This document shows, piece after piece, positions 1 to 10,424 of a DNA stretch of 64,000 nucleotides (within the stretch, counting starts at the first letter, position 1; every line of letters begins with the position of its first letter). This DNA is from Bubalus kerabau (lineage: Eukaryota > Chordata > Mammalia > Artiodactyla > Bovidae). Where the stretch lies: positions 140,815,697-140,879,696 of the forward strand of contig NC_073627.1 in assembly GCF_029407905.1 (NCBI RefSeq). Reading direction: 5' to 3'. The notes below the pieces were generated by a model. That model saw only the letters and a list, made by a program, of their open reading frames with translations, ran no database searches and had not been told where the DNA came from. The translations under genes and the position numbers were made by a program.

Positions 1-439
1 TAAATGTTATCTTATTGAAGACTAAATTAGAGGAGGGGGGTGAGGAGTCTTTCTACTTTATGCAAGTGAACCTAATCCTAACTGATAAGATAATTTATGT
101 CAAAACAACATAATCCATTTTGCTGGGAACTTTCTTTTCTCAATGTACAGCAAGAGACCATGGCCGGAACTAGAAAAGTTCTAGGATGTATCTAACCTTT
201 CCTGCATTATTAAAATGTCACATTCATTCCAGAGACCAGAGCAACTGATAATGTGCCAGGCCTGGAAAAGACCCCACCCAGGGAAGTCTTCCTCTTCCTG
301 TTTCACAGTAACTGAATGAACCAAGTTGTGGTATCAACATTTGAGAAGCTCCCCCATTGCCTCCCCAGCACTGCAACAGAGAAGTAAAATAATCAACTGT
401 CACAGTGCTGACTGGGGGGTGGGGGAGCGTGTTAAGTGA
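1..439. other. Single-copy DNA, nothing recognised
   Basis: No repeat family, coding exon or RNA gene could be recognised here. A minus-strand frame of 135 codons runs through 224-631, but it continues into a MIR remnant and has no recognisable domain. Confidence 0.5.
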
Positions 440-605
440 CATTAGTATGTGCCAAGTTTTCATGTCCTCACCCTCTTTTAACTTTATGTCAACCTGGTAA
501 CAGGTGTTATTGTCCTCTGTTGATACACGTGTAAACTGAAATGCACAGAGATGGACCTGCTGACCCTTAGACAGTGAATACTTGGGATCCTGCTCCACAA
601 ATTCA
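440..605 (-). repeat. MIR SINE remnant
   Basis: The stretch keeps the order of reverse MIR landmarks: a 'tatgtgccaag' block, a 'gtcctctgttgatacacgtgtaaactg' type block standing for the usual 'cccattttacagatgagg', then 'cacagagatg'. It is strongly diverged, as expected of an old mammalian SINE. Confidence 0.5.
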
Positions 606-753
606 TGTTGAAAGAATGAATGAAAGCCCATGATTTATTCACTACCTTGCCGAGCATAGATACAAAAGACAGATGTAAAAAAAAAATCTGATGAATAACA
701 TCCTCCTTCCTAATATATCTTTGAATGCCTGAATGAGAATGACTGTGGGTGAC

Positions 754-899
754 ATCCCTATCCCTGGGTCAGGAAGATGCCCTGGAGAAGGAAATGGCAA
801 CCCACTCCAGTATTCTTGCCTGGAGAATCCCATGGACAGATGGGCCTGGCAGGCTACAGTGCATGGGGTCTCAGAATCAGACACCTCTGAAGCGATTTA
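754..899 (+). repeat. Bov-tA SINE, 5' truncated
   Basis: This is the Bov-A body of a Bov-tA element, beginning within the 'CCCTGGGTCAGGAAGAT' segment and ending near 'TCTGAAGCGATTTAG'. The tRNA-Glu-derived head is missing or unrecognisable. Bov-tA is a ruminant SINE mobilised by BovB/L1 machinery. Confidence 0.85.
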
Positions 900-1243
900 G
901 TATGTACAGTGGTGTGGTGAATGTATAGCATGCTGTCCAGTCCCTGGAGTCCCAGATTTGGAGACGTGAAAGCACTCCAGCCTGGATCACCACCCATCAG
1001 CACCACCTTCCTGTTGGATTTCTGTTCATCTATCAGCTTCTGAATCTCCTGGTGTCACAGGGCGGTACCTTCTCCAAGTGCCCTCCTGCTCTTGAAAGTT
1101 AGTGGTATCCCCAGAGTGACTCCTTTCCAGGTCCCTGGCACTTCCTAGACCATGAGAGCTCAGGAAGAGGGGATGCAACTCCCCCTCAGAGCTAGAGTCC
1201 CCTTTTCTTGTCCAGCTCCCGCAAACTATCATGGTTTCTATGC
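900..1243. other. Single-copy DNA, nothing recognised
   Basis: No repeat, exon or RNA signal was found between the Bov-tA body and the BovB end. Confidence 0.45.
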
Positions 1244-1389
1244 ATGAGACGGTTGGATGGCATCACCAACTCAATGGACATGAGTTCGAGGAAACTCTGG
1301 GAGATAGTGACAGTCAGGGAAGCCTGGCATGTTGCAGTCCATCAGATCATAAAGAGTCGGACACGACTGAGCGACTGAATAACAACAGC
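1244..1389 (+). mobile_element. BovB LINE, 3' end only
   Basis: The sequence matches the sense 3' terminus of BovB: 'TGGATGGCATCACCAACTC', 'ATGGACATGAGTT', then 'AGAGTCGGACACGACTGAGC' before a short AAC-rich tail. Only about 145 bases are present, a severe 5' truncation. Confidence 0.85.
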
Positions 1390-1668
1390 CAGTCCTCACT
1401 CCCCAAAAGCCTAATTTTACTTCTGTTTTTCAAATGATAGGTTTCCATGGCCTATAGCAGAAGACGTTAGGACAGAATCCAAACCCTCAGTAACACGACA
1501 TGAAAAATACAGATTTGAGAAACAGATGGTCTTACTTCCCAATAAGGGGGAAAAAAATGATTTTACGCAGGTTGGAGTGGAACCAGCGAAGACTTGCCAC
1601 TGTAGGTAACATTCCAACAAAACTTTGAGGCTATGAGTTATTCTCAGATAAGAAGCAACTTCTAACAT

Positions 1669-2215
1669 TTTTATTTTTAGCAATTCCAGCACTATGTGCC
1701 AGTCACATACTTTACAGTGAAGCGCTTGAACCCTCCCTCCAACAACCCTACCATGGAATCTACTATTAACTGCACTTGATAGATTTGAAAACAGTCACGT
1801 GGGCTTTCTGGGGGCTCAGTGGTAAAGAATCCACCTGCCAATGCAGGAGACACGGGTTCAATCCCTGGTCCAGGAAGATCCCACATGCCATGGGACAGCT
1901 AAGCCAGTGTGCTACGGCTACTGAGCCTGAGCTCTGGAGCCAGCAAGCCACAGCTGCTGAGCCCACAGGCCCTAGAGCCTGTGTGCCACGAGAAAAGCCA
2001 CTGAGATGAGAAGCCTGAGCACTGCAACTATAGAGTAACCGCCCCACTCGCTGCGACTAGAGAAAAGCCTGCTTGCAGCAACGAAGACCCAGCACAGCCA
2101 TAAACAAATAAATAAAATTGTATTTTTAAAAAAGAAAACCGAGTCAAGTAACTTTCCCAAGATTGAGTCCCACTGTTTTGACTCCAGGGCCCACACTTCT
2201 AACCATTATTGTAGA
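1669..2215 (-). repeat. MIR SINE split by a CHR SINE
   Basis: The left half, 1669-1797, has 'cactatgtgccag' and 'agatttgaaaac'. The right half, 2134-2215, has 'gtcaagtaactttcccaag' and 'gactccagggcccacacttctaacca'. Together they form one antisense MIR interrupted by the SINE at 1801-2133. Confidence 0.75.
1801..2133 (+). repeat. CHR-family SINE, long form, inserted in MIR
   Basis: The tRNA-Glu-like head ('GGGCTTTCTGGGGGCTCAG', B box 'GGTTCAATCCCTGG') is followed by the long CHR body of repeated 'CTACTGAGCC' modules and by 'AACGAAGACCCAGCACAGCC' with an A-rich tail. Flanking near-repeats GAAAACAGTCA (1787-1797) and GAAAACCGAGTCA (2134-2146) look like the TSD. Confidence 0.9.
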
Positions 2216-2369
2216 TTAGATTATGAAACTTTTATCTGTTGCTATGAGGATTCAACCAGATGCTCTTTCCTCTATTTATTTATTTTTTCCCTCTGTTTAC
2301 AATGCCCTCCAGCAACCCAGTGGTCTAACCAGCCCCTACTTACTCAGGGGCCCAGGGCTCAGGGTTAGT

Positions 2370-2557
2370 CTACTTTGGCTGCTGTAACAAAATACCATAG
2401 ACTCAGTGGGCTGAACAGCAGAGAGCTATGTTCTCACAGTTCTGGAGGCTGGAAGTTCATGATCAAGGTGCTGGCAGGGTTGGCTCTCCTTGGCTTCGGG
2501 AAAGCTGCCTTCCCACTATGTCCTCACGTGGGCTTTCCTCTATGTCCACATTCCCCT
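2370..2557. repeat. Old mammalian dispersed repeat, family not named
   Basis: The motifs 'GGCTGCTGTAACAAAATACC' and 'TCTCACAGTTCTGGAGGCTG' are typical of a widespread ancient mammalian repeat, seen again in this window at 16605-16730. I cannot assign the Repbase family from memory. It is interrupted on its right by a Bov-tA. Confidence 0.6.
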
Positions 2558-2779
2558 GGAGCTTCACTGGTGTCTCAAACAGTAAAGAATCTGCCTGCAA
2601 TGCAGGAAACTCAGGTTTGATCCCTGGGTCAGGAAGATCCCCTGGAGAAGGGAATGGCAACCCACTCCAATATTCTTGCCTGGAAAATCCCATGGACAGA
2701 GGAGCCTGGCGGGCTACAGTCCATGGGGTCACAAACAGCTGGACAGGACTGAGTGACTATCACTTTCATTTTCACTTTC
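2558..2779 (+). repeat. Bov-tA SINE, full length
   Basis: The tRNA-like head with B-box-like 'GGTTTGATCCCTGGGTC' is followed by the complete Bov-A body and the terminal 'CACTTTCATTTTCACTTTC'. Possible TSD: ACATTCCCCT on the left and ACATCACCCT on the right. Confidence 0.95.
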
Positions 2780-3058
2780 TTAACATCACCCTCAACTAAA
2801 AACACTTGCCTTCCCAAACTCCCTGGTGCCTGGGAGTTGGGTTCTCTGCTGCTTGCAGCCTAGAGGCATTTCTAAGTGCTTTATCTAAACAATCACTACG
2901 GGAAACTGAAAGCCACTGCTTCTGGGGATAGCAGATAAGCACTAGGGAAGGAGAAAACATTCACAAAGAAGTGAACCTGGATGCCCACAAGTCATCTTAA
3001 CTGCGTGTTAAAATCTCAGTTTTCAGGAATCAGAAAAACTGTAAAAACCAGAAATGTG

Positions 3059-3252
3059 GGACTTCCCTGGTGATCCATTGGTTAAGATTTTGCCTTCCAG
3101 TGAAGGATATGTGGGTTCAACTCCTGGTTGAGAAGCTAAGATCCAACATTGCCTCAAGGCCAAAAAAACCAAAGCATAAAACAAAAGCAAAGTTGTAACA
3201 AATTCAATAAAGACTTAAAAAATGGCTGACTTCAAATTAAAAAAAAAAAACC
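3059..3252 (+). repeat. CHR-2-type SINE
   Basis: It starts 'GGGACTTCCCTGGTGATCCA' and carries 'GTTAAGATTTTGCCTTCCA' and 'GAAGCTAAGATCCAACATTGCC'. The tail 'GTAACAAATTCAATAAAGACTT' plus an A-rich run is characteristic of the tailed CHR-2 subfamily. Confidence 0.9.
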
Positions 3253-3390
3253 TTTATATAAAGGGTGAGATAGAAGTTGGAATTTGCAATATTAAACTAA
3301 GGGAAATAAATTTTTTATGCCTCATACTATTATATAGCCAAGGCAAATGTATACACTGAGTCCAAACCAAAATACAAAACCAATTTATTC

Positions 3391-3882
3391 AGTGGCTCAG
3401 TCATGTCTGACTCTGCAACCCCATGGACTGCAACATTAGTCTTCCCTGTCCTTCACCATCTCCCAGAGTTTGCCCAAGTTCATGCCCATTGAGTAGGTAA
3501 TGCCATCCAACCATCTCACCCTCTGTTCCCATTTTCCTCCTGCCTTCCATCTTTCTCAGAATCAGGGTCTTTTCTAATGAGTCAGCTCTTCGCATCAGGT
3601 TGCCAAAGTATTGGAGCTTCAGTTTGAGCATCAGTCCTTGCAATGAATATTCAGGACTAATTTCCTTTAGGATTGACTGGTTTGATCTCCTTGTTGTCCA
3701 AGGGACTCTCGAGAGTCTTCTCCAGCACCATAATTCAAATGCATCAAGTCTTTGGCACTCAGCCTTCTTTGGGGTCAAACTCTCACATCCATACATGCCT
3801 ACTGGAAAAACCATAGTTTTGACTATACAGACCTTGGTCTGCAAAGTGATGTCTCTGCTTTTTATTATGCTGTCTAGGTTTT
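3391..3882 (-). mobile_element. BovB LINE, 3' end
   Basis: The antisense 3' terminus of BovB runs from 'GCTCAGTCATGTCTGACTC' to the region encoding the C-terminal part of the polyprotein. The reverse frame at 3401-3844 still reads the conserved 'YGCESLTPKKAECQRLDAFE' stretch. Divergence from the younger copies in the window suggests an older insertion. Confidence 0.9.
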
Positions 3883-4639
3883 AGTACTTAAATTAACACC
3901 ATCATTTTAATATGCTAGATTGTGTTTTACAAGATTAACTCACACATGTTAATATTAAGGCCCCGTAGCCTCAGGTCCTGCTCTGTATTTCAAATATTCT
4001 GTATTTTGTCTTTGGTGAGGCAGAGAACATCTATTTGTGTAATAGGTTGCATGAAATGGCATTAATAATTTCCAAGCTTTGTTGCAAGAGAATCTGACTC
4101 CATGGCTTCACACTCAAAACTCTGCCAGTGGGCAACCTTCACTGCCAGTTTAATGTAGTGTCATTTGATGGCTACAAAGCAGTTTTGTCCCTTTGAACAG
4201 GAAGTTAATATTGTGACTTTATTGAAATATGCACTAAATAAGTATCTAATCCAATTATGACTGGAATTGGTTACAGAAAATTTCTTCATGGTGCATTTAC
4301 AATTACACATATAGCCAATGATCTCTCACCAAGCTGGCATGGCCTGCCTGACACAGGCCGCACACAGAACATGTGACCACTCTGCCGATACACGACTGAT
4401 ATCCAAGCCCCTGGCTTTTGGAGGGCACAGGCAATGGTTTAGGCTACTCACTTTCCCTGATTGAACTCCCCAAAGATGTTCAGTTATGTCCTATACTGTG
4501 ACATTAGTTGAGGCAGTCCAGAGAGCATTGAACAACACAGGTCTAAACTGCACAAGTCCACTAATTCAGGAGTTTCTTCTACTAAACACAGTACCTGCGT
4601 TTTCATTTTACAGATTTTATTTATTTATTTTTTAAACAT
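3883..4639. other. Single-copy DNA, nothing recognised
   Basis: This is AT-leaning sequence with no repeat family, splice-bounded exon or RNA gene that I can identify. Confidence 0.5.
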
Positions 4640-4966
4640 CTGCTTTCTTTATATGTATTTCTTTTTGGCTGTGCTGGTCTTCGTTGCTGCATGGGCTTTT
4701 TTCTAGCTGTGGTGAGCGGGGTCTACTCTCCAGTCGTGGTGCTCAGGCCTCTCATTATGGCGGCTTCTCTTGTTGCAGAGCACAGGCTCCTGATGTGTGG
4801 GTTTCAGTCATTGTAGCACATGGGCTCTAGAGCACAGGCTAAGTAGTTGCTGTGCACGGGCTTAGTTGCTCCTTGGCTGGTGAAATCTCTCCAGACCAGG
4901 GATCAAACCTGTGTCTCCTGCATTGCAGGCAGATTCTTTACCACTTGTGCCACCAGGGAAGCCTGT
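4640..4966 (-). repeat. CHR-family SINE, long form
   Basis: Read on the minus strand it starts at the 'AGGCTTCCCTGGTGGCACA' head near 4966 and ends in the AT-rich stretch near 4640. The middle contains the repeated 'GGCTCTAGAGCACAGGCT' style modules of the long CHR form. Confidence 0.9.
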
Positions 4967-7251
4967 TTGGCCTTTACTTGACCTGAATTCAGTCTCAAAC
5001 ACAGATTCAAACGTGGACAATTCTGATGATTGCAGTCCAATGCCAGCATCTTCCTGGGCCTTTCCTTATATATTCACTCCTGTATTGCATAGAATCAACA
5101 ACTATCCTCTGCGTCCAACTGTGCCCTGTGCCACCTTCTATTACTGAAGAGGTAAAGGTTGAAAGCTTTCTTCCATCGCTCTCCATCAGCTAAACCACAG
5201 GTTCCTACTGTCACCGGTGAATCCTGGTTAGTCTTTGTATCCTAGGATCTGGTACAATGTGCAGGAGGGTTGTTGTGGAAAGTTTCTGAAAGAGAAGAAA
5301 GAAAGAGGAATAGAAGGTGAAAGAAGGAGAAGGAAGAAGGGGAGGAAGAAGAGGAGAACATACTCCCAGCTTTTTCAGAGAGACTTATATTTTGAAGGGA
5401 GTTCTAGTCTTATAAATAAGACCCTGATCATGGACTCAGAGCTGCATCTGGCAGGAAGGGGTGTCTGGGGGTGGAGTGGGCGCAGCAGGTGGCGTGTCCT
5501 GGAGCCTGTCCACAGTCTGGCTCCCAAGAGGCCATTGTACACAACTCTTCCCAACTCATTTCCCTTTGGGAAACTTGAAAATCTTCCATTTATGCTGCTG
5601 AAACTTTCTCAAGAGCCAACTTTCCCAGCACACCATGGGCAACAAGATTTCTCTGTGACTGAAAGCAATGAAATTTTATATCCCGAGGGACAGAAGACTG
5701 TGTGGGGTGCAGAGGGACTCTGGAAGCGGAGCCATGGTCAACCCACCAGGTTCAGGCCAGCCCTGGGTGGGTACCACCCATCTGCACATGCTCAGCATCG
5801 CAGCCCTGGCCCCAGGATGCCTCTGGAGACACATCTTTACCACCTTTTATTAAAGTCATCATGGAAGCATTCAGGGAAATTTTTGTCTTCTTTTTTGTTG
5901 ACTGTTTCTAATCTGTTAGAAGCAGGCTGATAATAAAATTCACCATGTTAATGACTTACCAGTCCTAACAGCAAACAATCGAACAGGCTCTTTGCTTAAT
6001 ATTTTCATGAGAGAATGTGCACGTGACCTTGAGCTTGGCGCCAGTTACATTTCTATTTACGCGGAGACTGGGGACAATTAGGACATTTATCTCACTTCAT
6101 CACTAGTCACCCTTTCTCCCAGATTTCCCCTCCCTCTTCCCCAAAGAAATGAAAAAACGTTTTCATTATAAACTGCTATCTGTTGGTGAAAGCAGCTATT
6201 TTTAAAAAATGATGTCATAGCATCTAGAATGCTACATTGTTCTGGTTTCAGAAAACGCTCAATGGATTCTTTAGTGCTAGCTGTTTTCACATGTTAAGTG
6301 AACACCAAGTAACCTCCCTTCCTTATCTCCTATCTTCATTTATTCGTTTTCAGAACTGTCATCTGGGGCCTAGAGAAACTTCTGTAAGTTTATGTATTTT
6401 CCTACCCTTAAAATAATATCCATTTTCGTATATTGTAAGGATATAACCATTCTTTGTAGGATTTTAAATTACCATCTTTATAATTCCAATTTAGAAGAAC
6501 TTTCCTGTTACATCAGCATATATTTAGGCAGCTTTCACTTGTTTTACAAAACCTAAATAAGTTCCACTGAATTATTTTCTATAGGAAATCTTCAGGAATA
6601 GAAAGTGCATTTTAAAAAAATTTTTACGAAAAGAAATAGAATAACCTCTCCAACCAAAAAAAAAACCCAACCACATAGCCACAAATGTTTATTATCTATC
6701 TGTACAGAATTGGAGCATTGTCTTTAGAGATCTGTTTTCTAGCTATATTCTTTCCAAAAACATGAGGAATCAATTGCACTTTTGCAGGAACAATATTTTA
6801 TGTGTGAAAAATAAAGAAACTTCAAGCTTAATTTTAACTCAGAAAATAATCTTAGGGTCTTCAATGAGTGTGACCCAAATGCCATGTTTAACATACAGAG
6901 TCTCTGTGTTTGTGAGACTGCAGCTACGCACATATGATAGGCATGAACTAGTGATAAATTGAATTAGTGCTGTGACAAGCACTGGAGGGAGAGCCTGGAA
7001 AACTCATGAGCCAGGCAATTAACCTTGGCTGAATCCTCCTTCGTGGGCTTCAGGTTTAATTCACCACACTTCCTCCCCAGTCCTCCAGCATGCGTGCACA
7101 CACTCATGCTAGCACACACCCCTCTACTCCCTTTCTTTCCAAAGCGTTTACTGTACCTCTCAGCATCCACACGCCATGGTTAACATACTTTCCTACATTT
7201 ATGCTCTTAGCCTCTTGCTTGAGTTGATCCCCAATTCTTCTTGGCTTTAGG
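4967..7251. other. Long repeat-poor stretch without a recognisable gene
   Basis: No dispersed repeat was recognised across about 2.3 kb. It contains a polypurine tract at 5283-5360 and an open frame of 231 codons at 5235-5930 on the plus strand. The frame starts just before that tract, is rich in charged low-complexity residues at its N-terminus and matches no family that I know. I treat it as a chance frame. Confidence 0.5.
5283..5360 (+). repeat. Polypurine (GA-rich) tract
   Basis: Over about 75 bases the plus strand is almost entirely G and A, in imperfect GAA/GGA units. It translates to Lys/Glu/Arg runs in the overlapping frame. Such tracts are simple-sequence DNA. Confidence 0.8.
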
Positions 7252-7333
7252 TATTGGGTTGGCTAAAAAGTTCGTTAGGGCTTTCCATAAGAGCTTATGG
7301 AAAACTCAAATGAACTTTTTGGCCAACCCAATA
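7252..7333. mobile_element. Mariner-derived MITE with terminal inverted repeats
   Basis: An 82-base near-palindrome begins TATTGGGTTGGCTAAAAAG and ends CTTTTTGGCCAACCCAATA, with TA at both outer edges. These termini match the bovid mariner (Mariner1_BT-type) TIRs. The two halves are joined almost directly, so no transposase sequence remains; it would have needed a transposase supplied in trans. Confidence 0.85.
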
Positions 7334-7602
7334 TCACCTAGCTATCTCTGAATCTTTCCTAAGTGCAGGGCTCACACTGTCACACCACAAGGACCTGAAA
7401 TCCAGAGAAAGTCTAGAATTCTCCTCACTAGCTTGTGTTGCTTTCAGATCATGAATCCCCCACTTTTGTGTAAAGATTCCTGCTCATGCCATCTGCCCCC
7501 ACTCACTGACAGCAACTTCCCTCATCCCTTGCTCATTCAAGAGCTGTCCTGTGCTACATGGTTGTTTTTTATTAATTTTTCTTTCTCTCCGTCTCTCTCT
7601 CT

Positions 7603-7732
7603 CGTTTTTTTTTGGGGGGGGGGAGACATACCACACAGCATGTGGGACCTTAGTTCCCCGACCAGGGATCGAACCTGTGCTCCCTGCAGTGGAAGCATGA
7701 CGTCTTAACCACTAGACCCACCAGGTTACTCC
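7603..7732 (-). repeat. CHR-2-type SINE
   Basis: The antisense CHR-2 body shows 'GCATGTGGGACCTTAGTTCC', 'GACCAGGGATCGAACCTGTG' and 'TCTTAACCACTAGACCCACC'. A TC-rich microsatellite and poly-T plus poly-G run abut it at 7580-7623, where the A-rich tail lies. Confidence 0.85.
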
Positions 7733-7939
7733 CATAGTACTAGTCTTTAAATTGAATTCAGCTTTTATTTGGATAATTTCAGTACCTATTTAGATAACCT
7801 GGCCAACACCTCAGTTTCTTGGAATTCTCAGCCTTAGTGTCCACCCTTTTCATCCCCTCAGACATCCATTGCCATGAACCCCCAACTGTTCCATCTCTGA
7901 AGTCTGACATGCAAGCATACTATTATCCTTATTCTGCTC

Positions 7940-8226
7940 CTAGTTGTGAGTGACTATATCTATGGCAGCAAAACCAATTACCTGAAAATGAGTAGCTTAA
8001 AACAACACAAATTTATTACTGTATCAGTTTCTAAGAGTCAGGAACCCAGGAGCAGCTTAGCAGGGTGGTCCTGGCTTAAAGTCTCTCTGGAGGCTATAGC
8101 CAAGATTCTCAGCAGAACTGGAGGCATCTACCTCCTAGGTAAATCACTTCCTTACCAGGCAGGCTCATTCATGTGGGTGGTTGGCAGGGACCTCTGTTCC
8201 TAACCACGTGGCCCTCTCCATAGGAA
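7940..8226. repeat. Old mammalian dispersed repeat, family not named
   Basis: The motifs 'AGCTTAAAACAACACAAATT', 'TCAGGAACCCAGGAGCAGC' and 'CACGTGGCCCTCTCCATAG' belong to an ancient mammalian interspersed repeat. I cannot name the family from memory. A CHR-2 SINE interrupts it on the right, and a short continuation may lie beyond 8369. Confidence 0.55.
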
Positions 8227-8368
8227 TTCTTTATTCTTTTTCCTTTTTTAAAACATTTTGGTCAGCCAAGCGGCATGTGGACTCTTAGTTCTCCAACCAG
8301 GGATGGAACCCACAATCCCTGCAGTGGAAGCTCGGAGTGTTAACCACCGAACCTCCAAGGGAAGTCCC
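8227..8368 (-). repeat. CHR-2-type SINE
   Basis: The antisense CHR-2 has 'GGCATGTGGACTCTTAGTTC', 'AACCAGGGATGGAACCC' and 'GTTAACCACCGAACC', ending at the head 'AAGGGAAGTCCC'. It sits inside the older repeat described at 7940. Confidence 0.9.
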
Positions 8369-8560
8369 TCTTTTTGTTTTTGTTTTTCAGTAGGATTCTT
8401 GAGTGTCCTTAGGACATGGCAACTCAGTTGCACAAAGCAAGCTTGCTAAGAGAGGGCAAAACACAAGAAAGATACAGCACCTTTTGTAATTTAGTATCTT
8501 CTGCTTTTTTTCTATCTGTTAGAAGAGAAACATTAGGTCCAGCCCATGCTTAAGGAAAGG

Positions 8561-8750
8561 AGTCCCTGGTGGTTCAGACAGTAAAGCCTCTGCCCACAAT
8601 GCGGGAGACCCGGGTTCGATCCCTGGGTTGGGAAGATCCCCTGCAGAAGGAAATGGCAACCCACTCCAGTGCTCTTGCCTAGAAAATTCCATGGATGGAG
8701 GAGCCTGGTGGGCTATAGTCCATGGGGTTGCAAAGAGTCGGACACGACTA
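8561..8750 (+). repeat. Bov-tA SINE fused to a Bov-A2
   Basis: The tRNA-like head has B box 'GGTTCGATCCCTGGG', and the Bov-A body reaches 'GAGTCGGACACGACTA'. There it passes without a gap into the inside of a Bov-A2 monomer, sharing the bases ACTA/CTA at the joint. Confidence 0.9.
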
Positions 8751-8991
8751 CTCTTGCCTGGAAAATCCCATGGATGGAGGAGCCTGGTAGGCTGCAGTCC
8801 ATGGGGTCGCTAAGAGTTGGACACAACTGAGTGACTTCCCTTTCACTTTTCACTTTCATGCATTGGAGAAGGAAATGGCAACCCACTCCAGTGTTCTTGC
8901 CTGGAGAATCCCAGGGACGGGGGAGCCTGGTGGGCTGCCATCTATGGGGTCGCACAGAGTCGGACATGACTGAAGCGACTTAGCAGCAGCA
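8748..8991 (+). repeat. Bov-A2 SINE, lacking its first bases
   Basis: Two Bov-A monomers are joined by the linker 'CACTTTTCACTTTCATGCAT' and end in 'GCGACTTAGCAGCAGC'. The first monomer lacks the usual start up to 'CCAGTACT', because the preceding Bov-tA replaces it. Confidence 0.9.
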
Positions 8992-9223
8992 ACCATCCAC
9001 CTGACCATCACTCAGGCAGCCAAGTGTTGCTGACGATTACCACCAAACAGGAGCAACCTGGTGTTCTGACATGGCCCCTCGGCACATCCAGCTTTCCTTC
9101 TGCTTTCCAGTCACCACAGAGGCTGTTTCGACCCTTACCTGGTTCCCTCACACCTCCTTCAACACTAGGGATCAGTCATTCTCAGTTCCTCCCTTCCCAC
9201 GCCTTGCATGGTGCCTTCATCCT

Positions 9224-9325
9224 CCTCCCCATTCAGTCACAGTGGAAGAAGTGAAGAGGTATGTTATCCAAGACCTCCCCACGCAGTCACAGTGGAAGAA
9301 GTGAAGAGGTATGTTATCCAAGACC
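9224..9325 (+). repeat. Tandem duplication, two 50-base units
   Basis: The segment starting 'CCTCCCCA' and ending 'ATCCAAGACC' occurs twice with a period of exactly 50 (9224-9275 and 9274-9325). The copies differ at only about two positions. It is not part of a repeat family that I recognise and looks like a recent local duplication. Confidence 0.9.
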
Positions 9326-9337
9326 CAGCCATCCATG

Positions 9338-9541
9338 GGGGCTTCCCTGGTGGCTCAGACATTAAAGAATCCACCTGCAACGCAGGAGACCTGGATTCAA
9401 TCCCTGGGTTGGGAAGATCCCCTAGAGGAGAGCATGGCAATCCACTCCAGTATTCTGGCCTGACGAATTCCATGGAGAGAGGAAACTGACAGGCTACAGT
9501 CCATGGGATCACAAAGAGTCGGACATGACTGAGTGACTAAA
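9338..9541 (+). repeat. Bov-tA SINE, full length
   Basis: The complete head and body end in 'GGACATGACTGAGTGACTAA', followed by a short (CA)n tail. It lies directly after the 50-base duplication. Confidence 0.95.
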
Positions 9542-9603
9542 CACACACACAACTCTCCATGGAGTAGACACTCAAGGAATATGTCTCTCCAAAAAGGACC
9601 TGA

Positions 9604-9792
9604 CTTTCCCTGGTGATCCAGTGGTCCAGTGGAAGACTTCACCTTCCAAAGCAGGTGATCCCTGGTCAGGGAGCTAAGATCCCATATGGCGGTCAGCCCA
9701 GAAACCAAAACAAAAGCAATATTGTAACAAATTCAATAAAGACTTTTAAAATGTCCACATTTTTAAAAATCTTAAACTTTTTATACAAAATT
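9604..9792 (+). repeat. CHR-2-type SINE with perfect TSD
   Basis: The CHR-2 head and body end in 'GTAACAAATTCAATAAAGAC' and an A/T-rich tail. It is flanked by the 13-base direct repeat AAAAAGGACCTGA at 9591-9603 and 9793-9805, which fixes its borders. Confidence 0.95.
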
Positions 9793-9805
9793 AAAAAGGA
9801 CCTGA

Positions 9806-10424
9806 ACCCTGGATCAGACCTGCCCATCTCTCAAGCATCTTTCTTCCCTGTCTTCATCTGCCCTTTAACTCCTTCCCAACAGCTTTCCCACAGGCTCAAA
9901 TCTCCTCTCCCAGAAAAAGCCACCTCTTCCAGCCCACATCCTCCTCAGGTGAACAAGCTGCCACTCTTCATACTGAGAGTTCTAGAACTAGTGACAGAGG
10001 TCTCTGCCCTCCCCTCCTCACTCCCCTTCACTTCCGGAGCCCTCTCAGCACCGCTGACTCCCCTCTTGCCAAGGTCACCTCCACACTGCCGGTCATCTCC
10101 TCATCTTCCTCAAGGTCCTCCCAGCATGGACACCGGAGGCCACTCACACGTAAGAAGTCTCCCCTCCTCAGCTTTCCATGCCCAGCCCCTGCTGCAGCCA
10201 GGCTCTTGGTCCACCAGTCTGTGGATGTTTGGGCTTCCTCAGAGTTCTGCCCTCAGCCCTCTTTTTTTCTTAGTCTGCATGGCTTAGTCACCTTTGTGGC
10301 TTTAAATATCATCCCTAAGCTGAGACATCAGTGTTTGTATTTCCAGCTCCTATTTCTCACCTGAGCTTCGATCTTAGACACACTGTCTTAGGACCTCATA
10401 GGTCCTGAATCTTTAACATGGAGG
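9806..10424 (+). repeat. L2 LINE fragment
   Basis: C/T-rich sense L2 sequence includes 'CTCCCAGAAAAAGCC', 'TTGCCAAGGTCACCTCCAC' and 'TGCCCTCAGCCCTCTT', in the order of the L2 ORF2 reverse-transcriptase region. It is probably colinear with the L2 piece at 11344-12015, later insertions separating the two. The 224-codon frame across 9613-10287 is a chance frame through the CHR-2 and this L2. Confidence 0.7.

Noticed and set aside
8561..8650. tRNA gene candidates in the SINE heads throughout the window
   Set aside because: The heads are tRNA-Glu-derived SINE promoters followed by SINE bodies; no complete cloverleaf with an acceptor stem was seen.
9613..10287. 224-codon plus-strand open frame
   Set aside because: It starts inside a CHR-2 SINE and continues through diverged L2 sequence; the Pro/Ser/Leu-rich product reflects C/T-rich L2 DNA.
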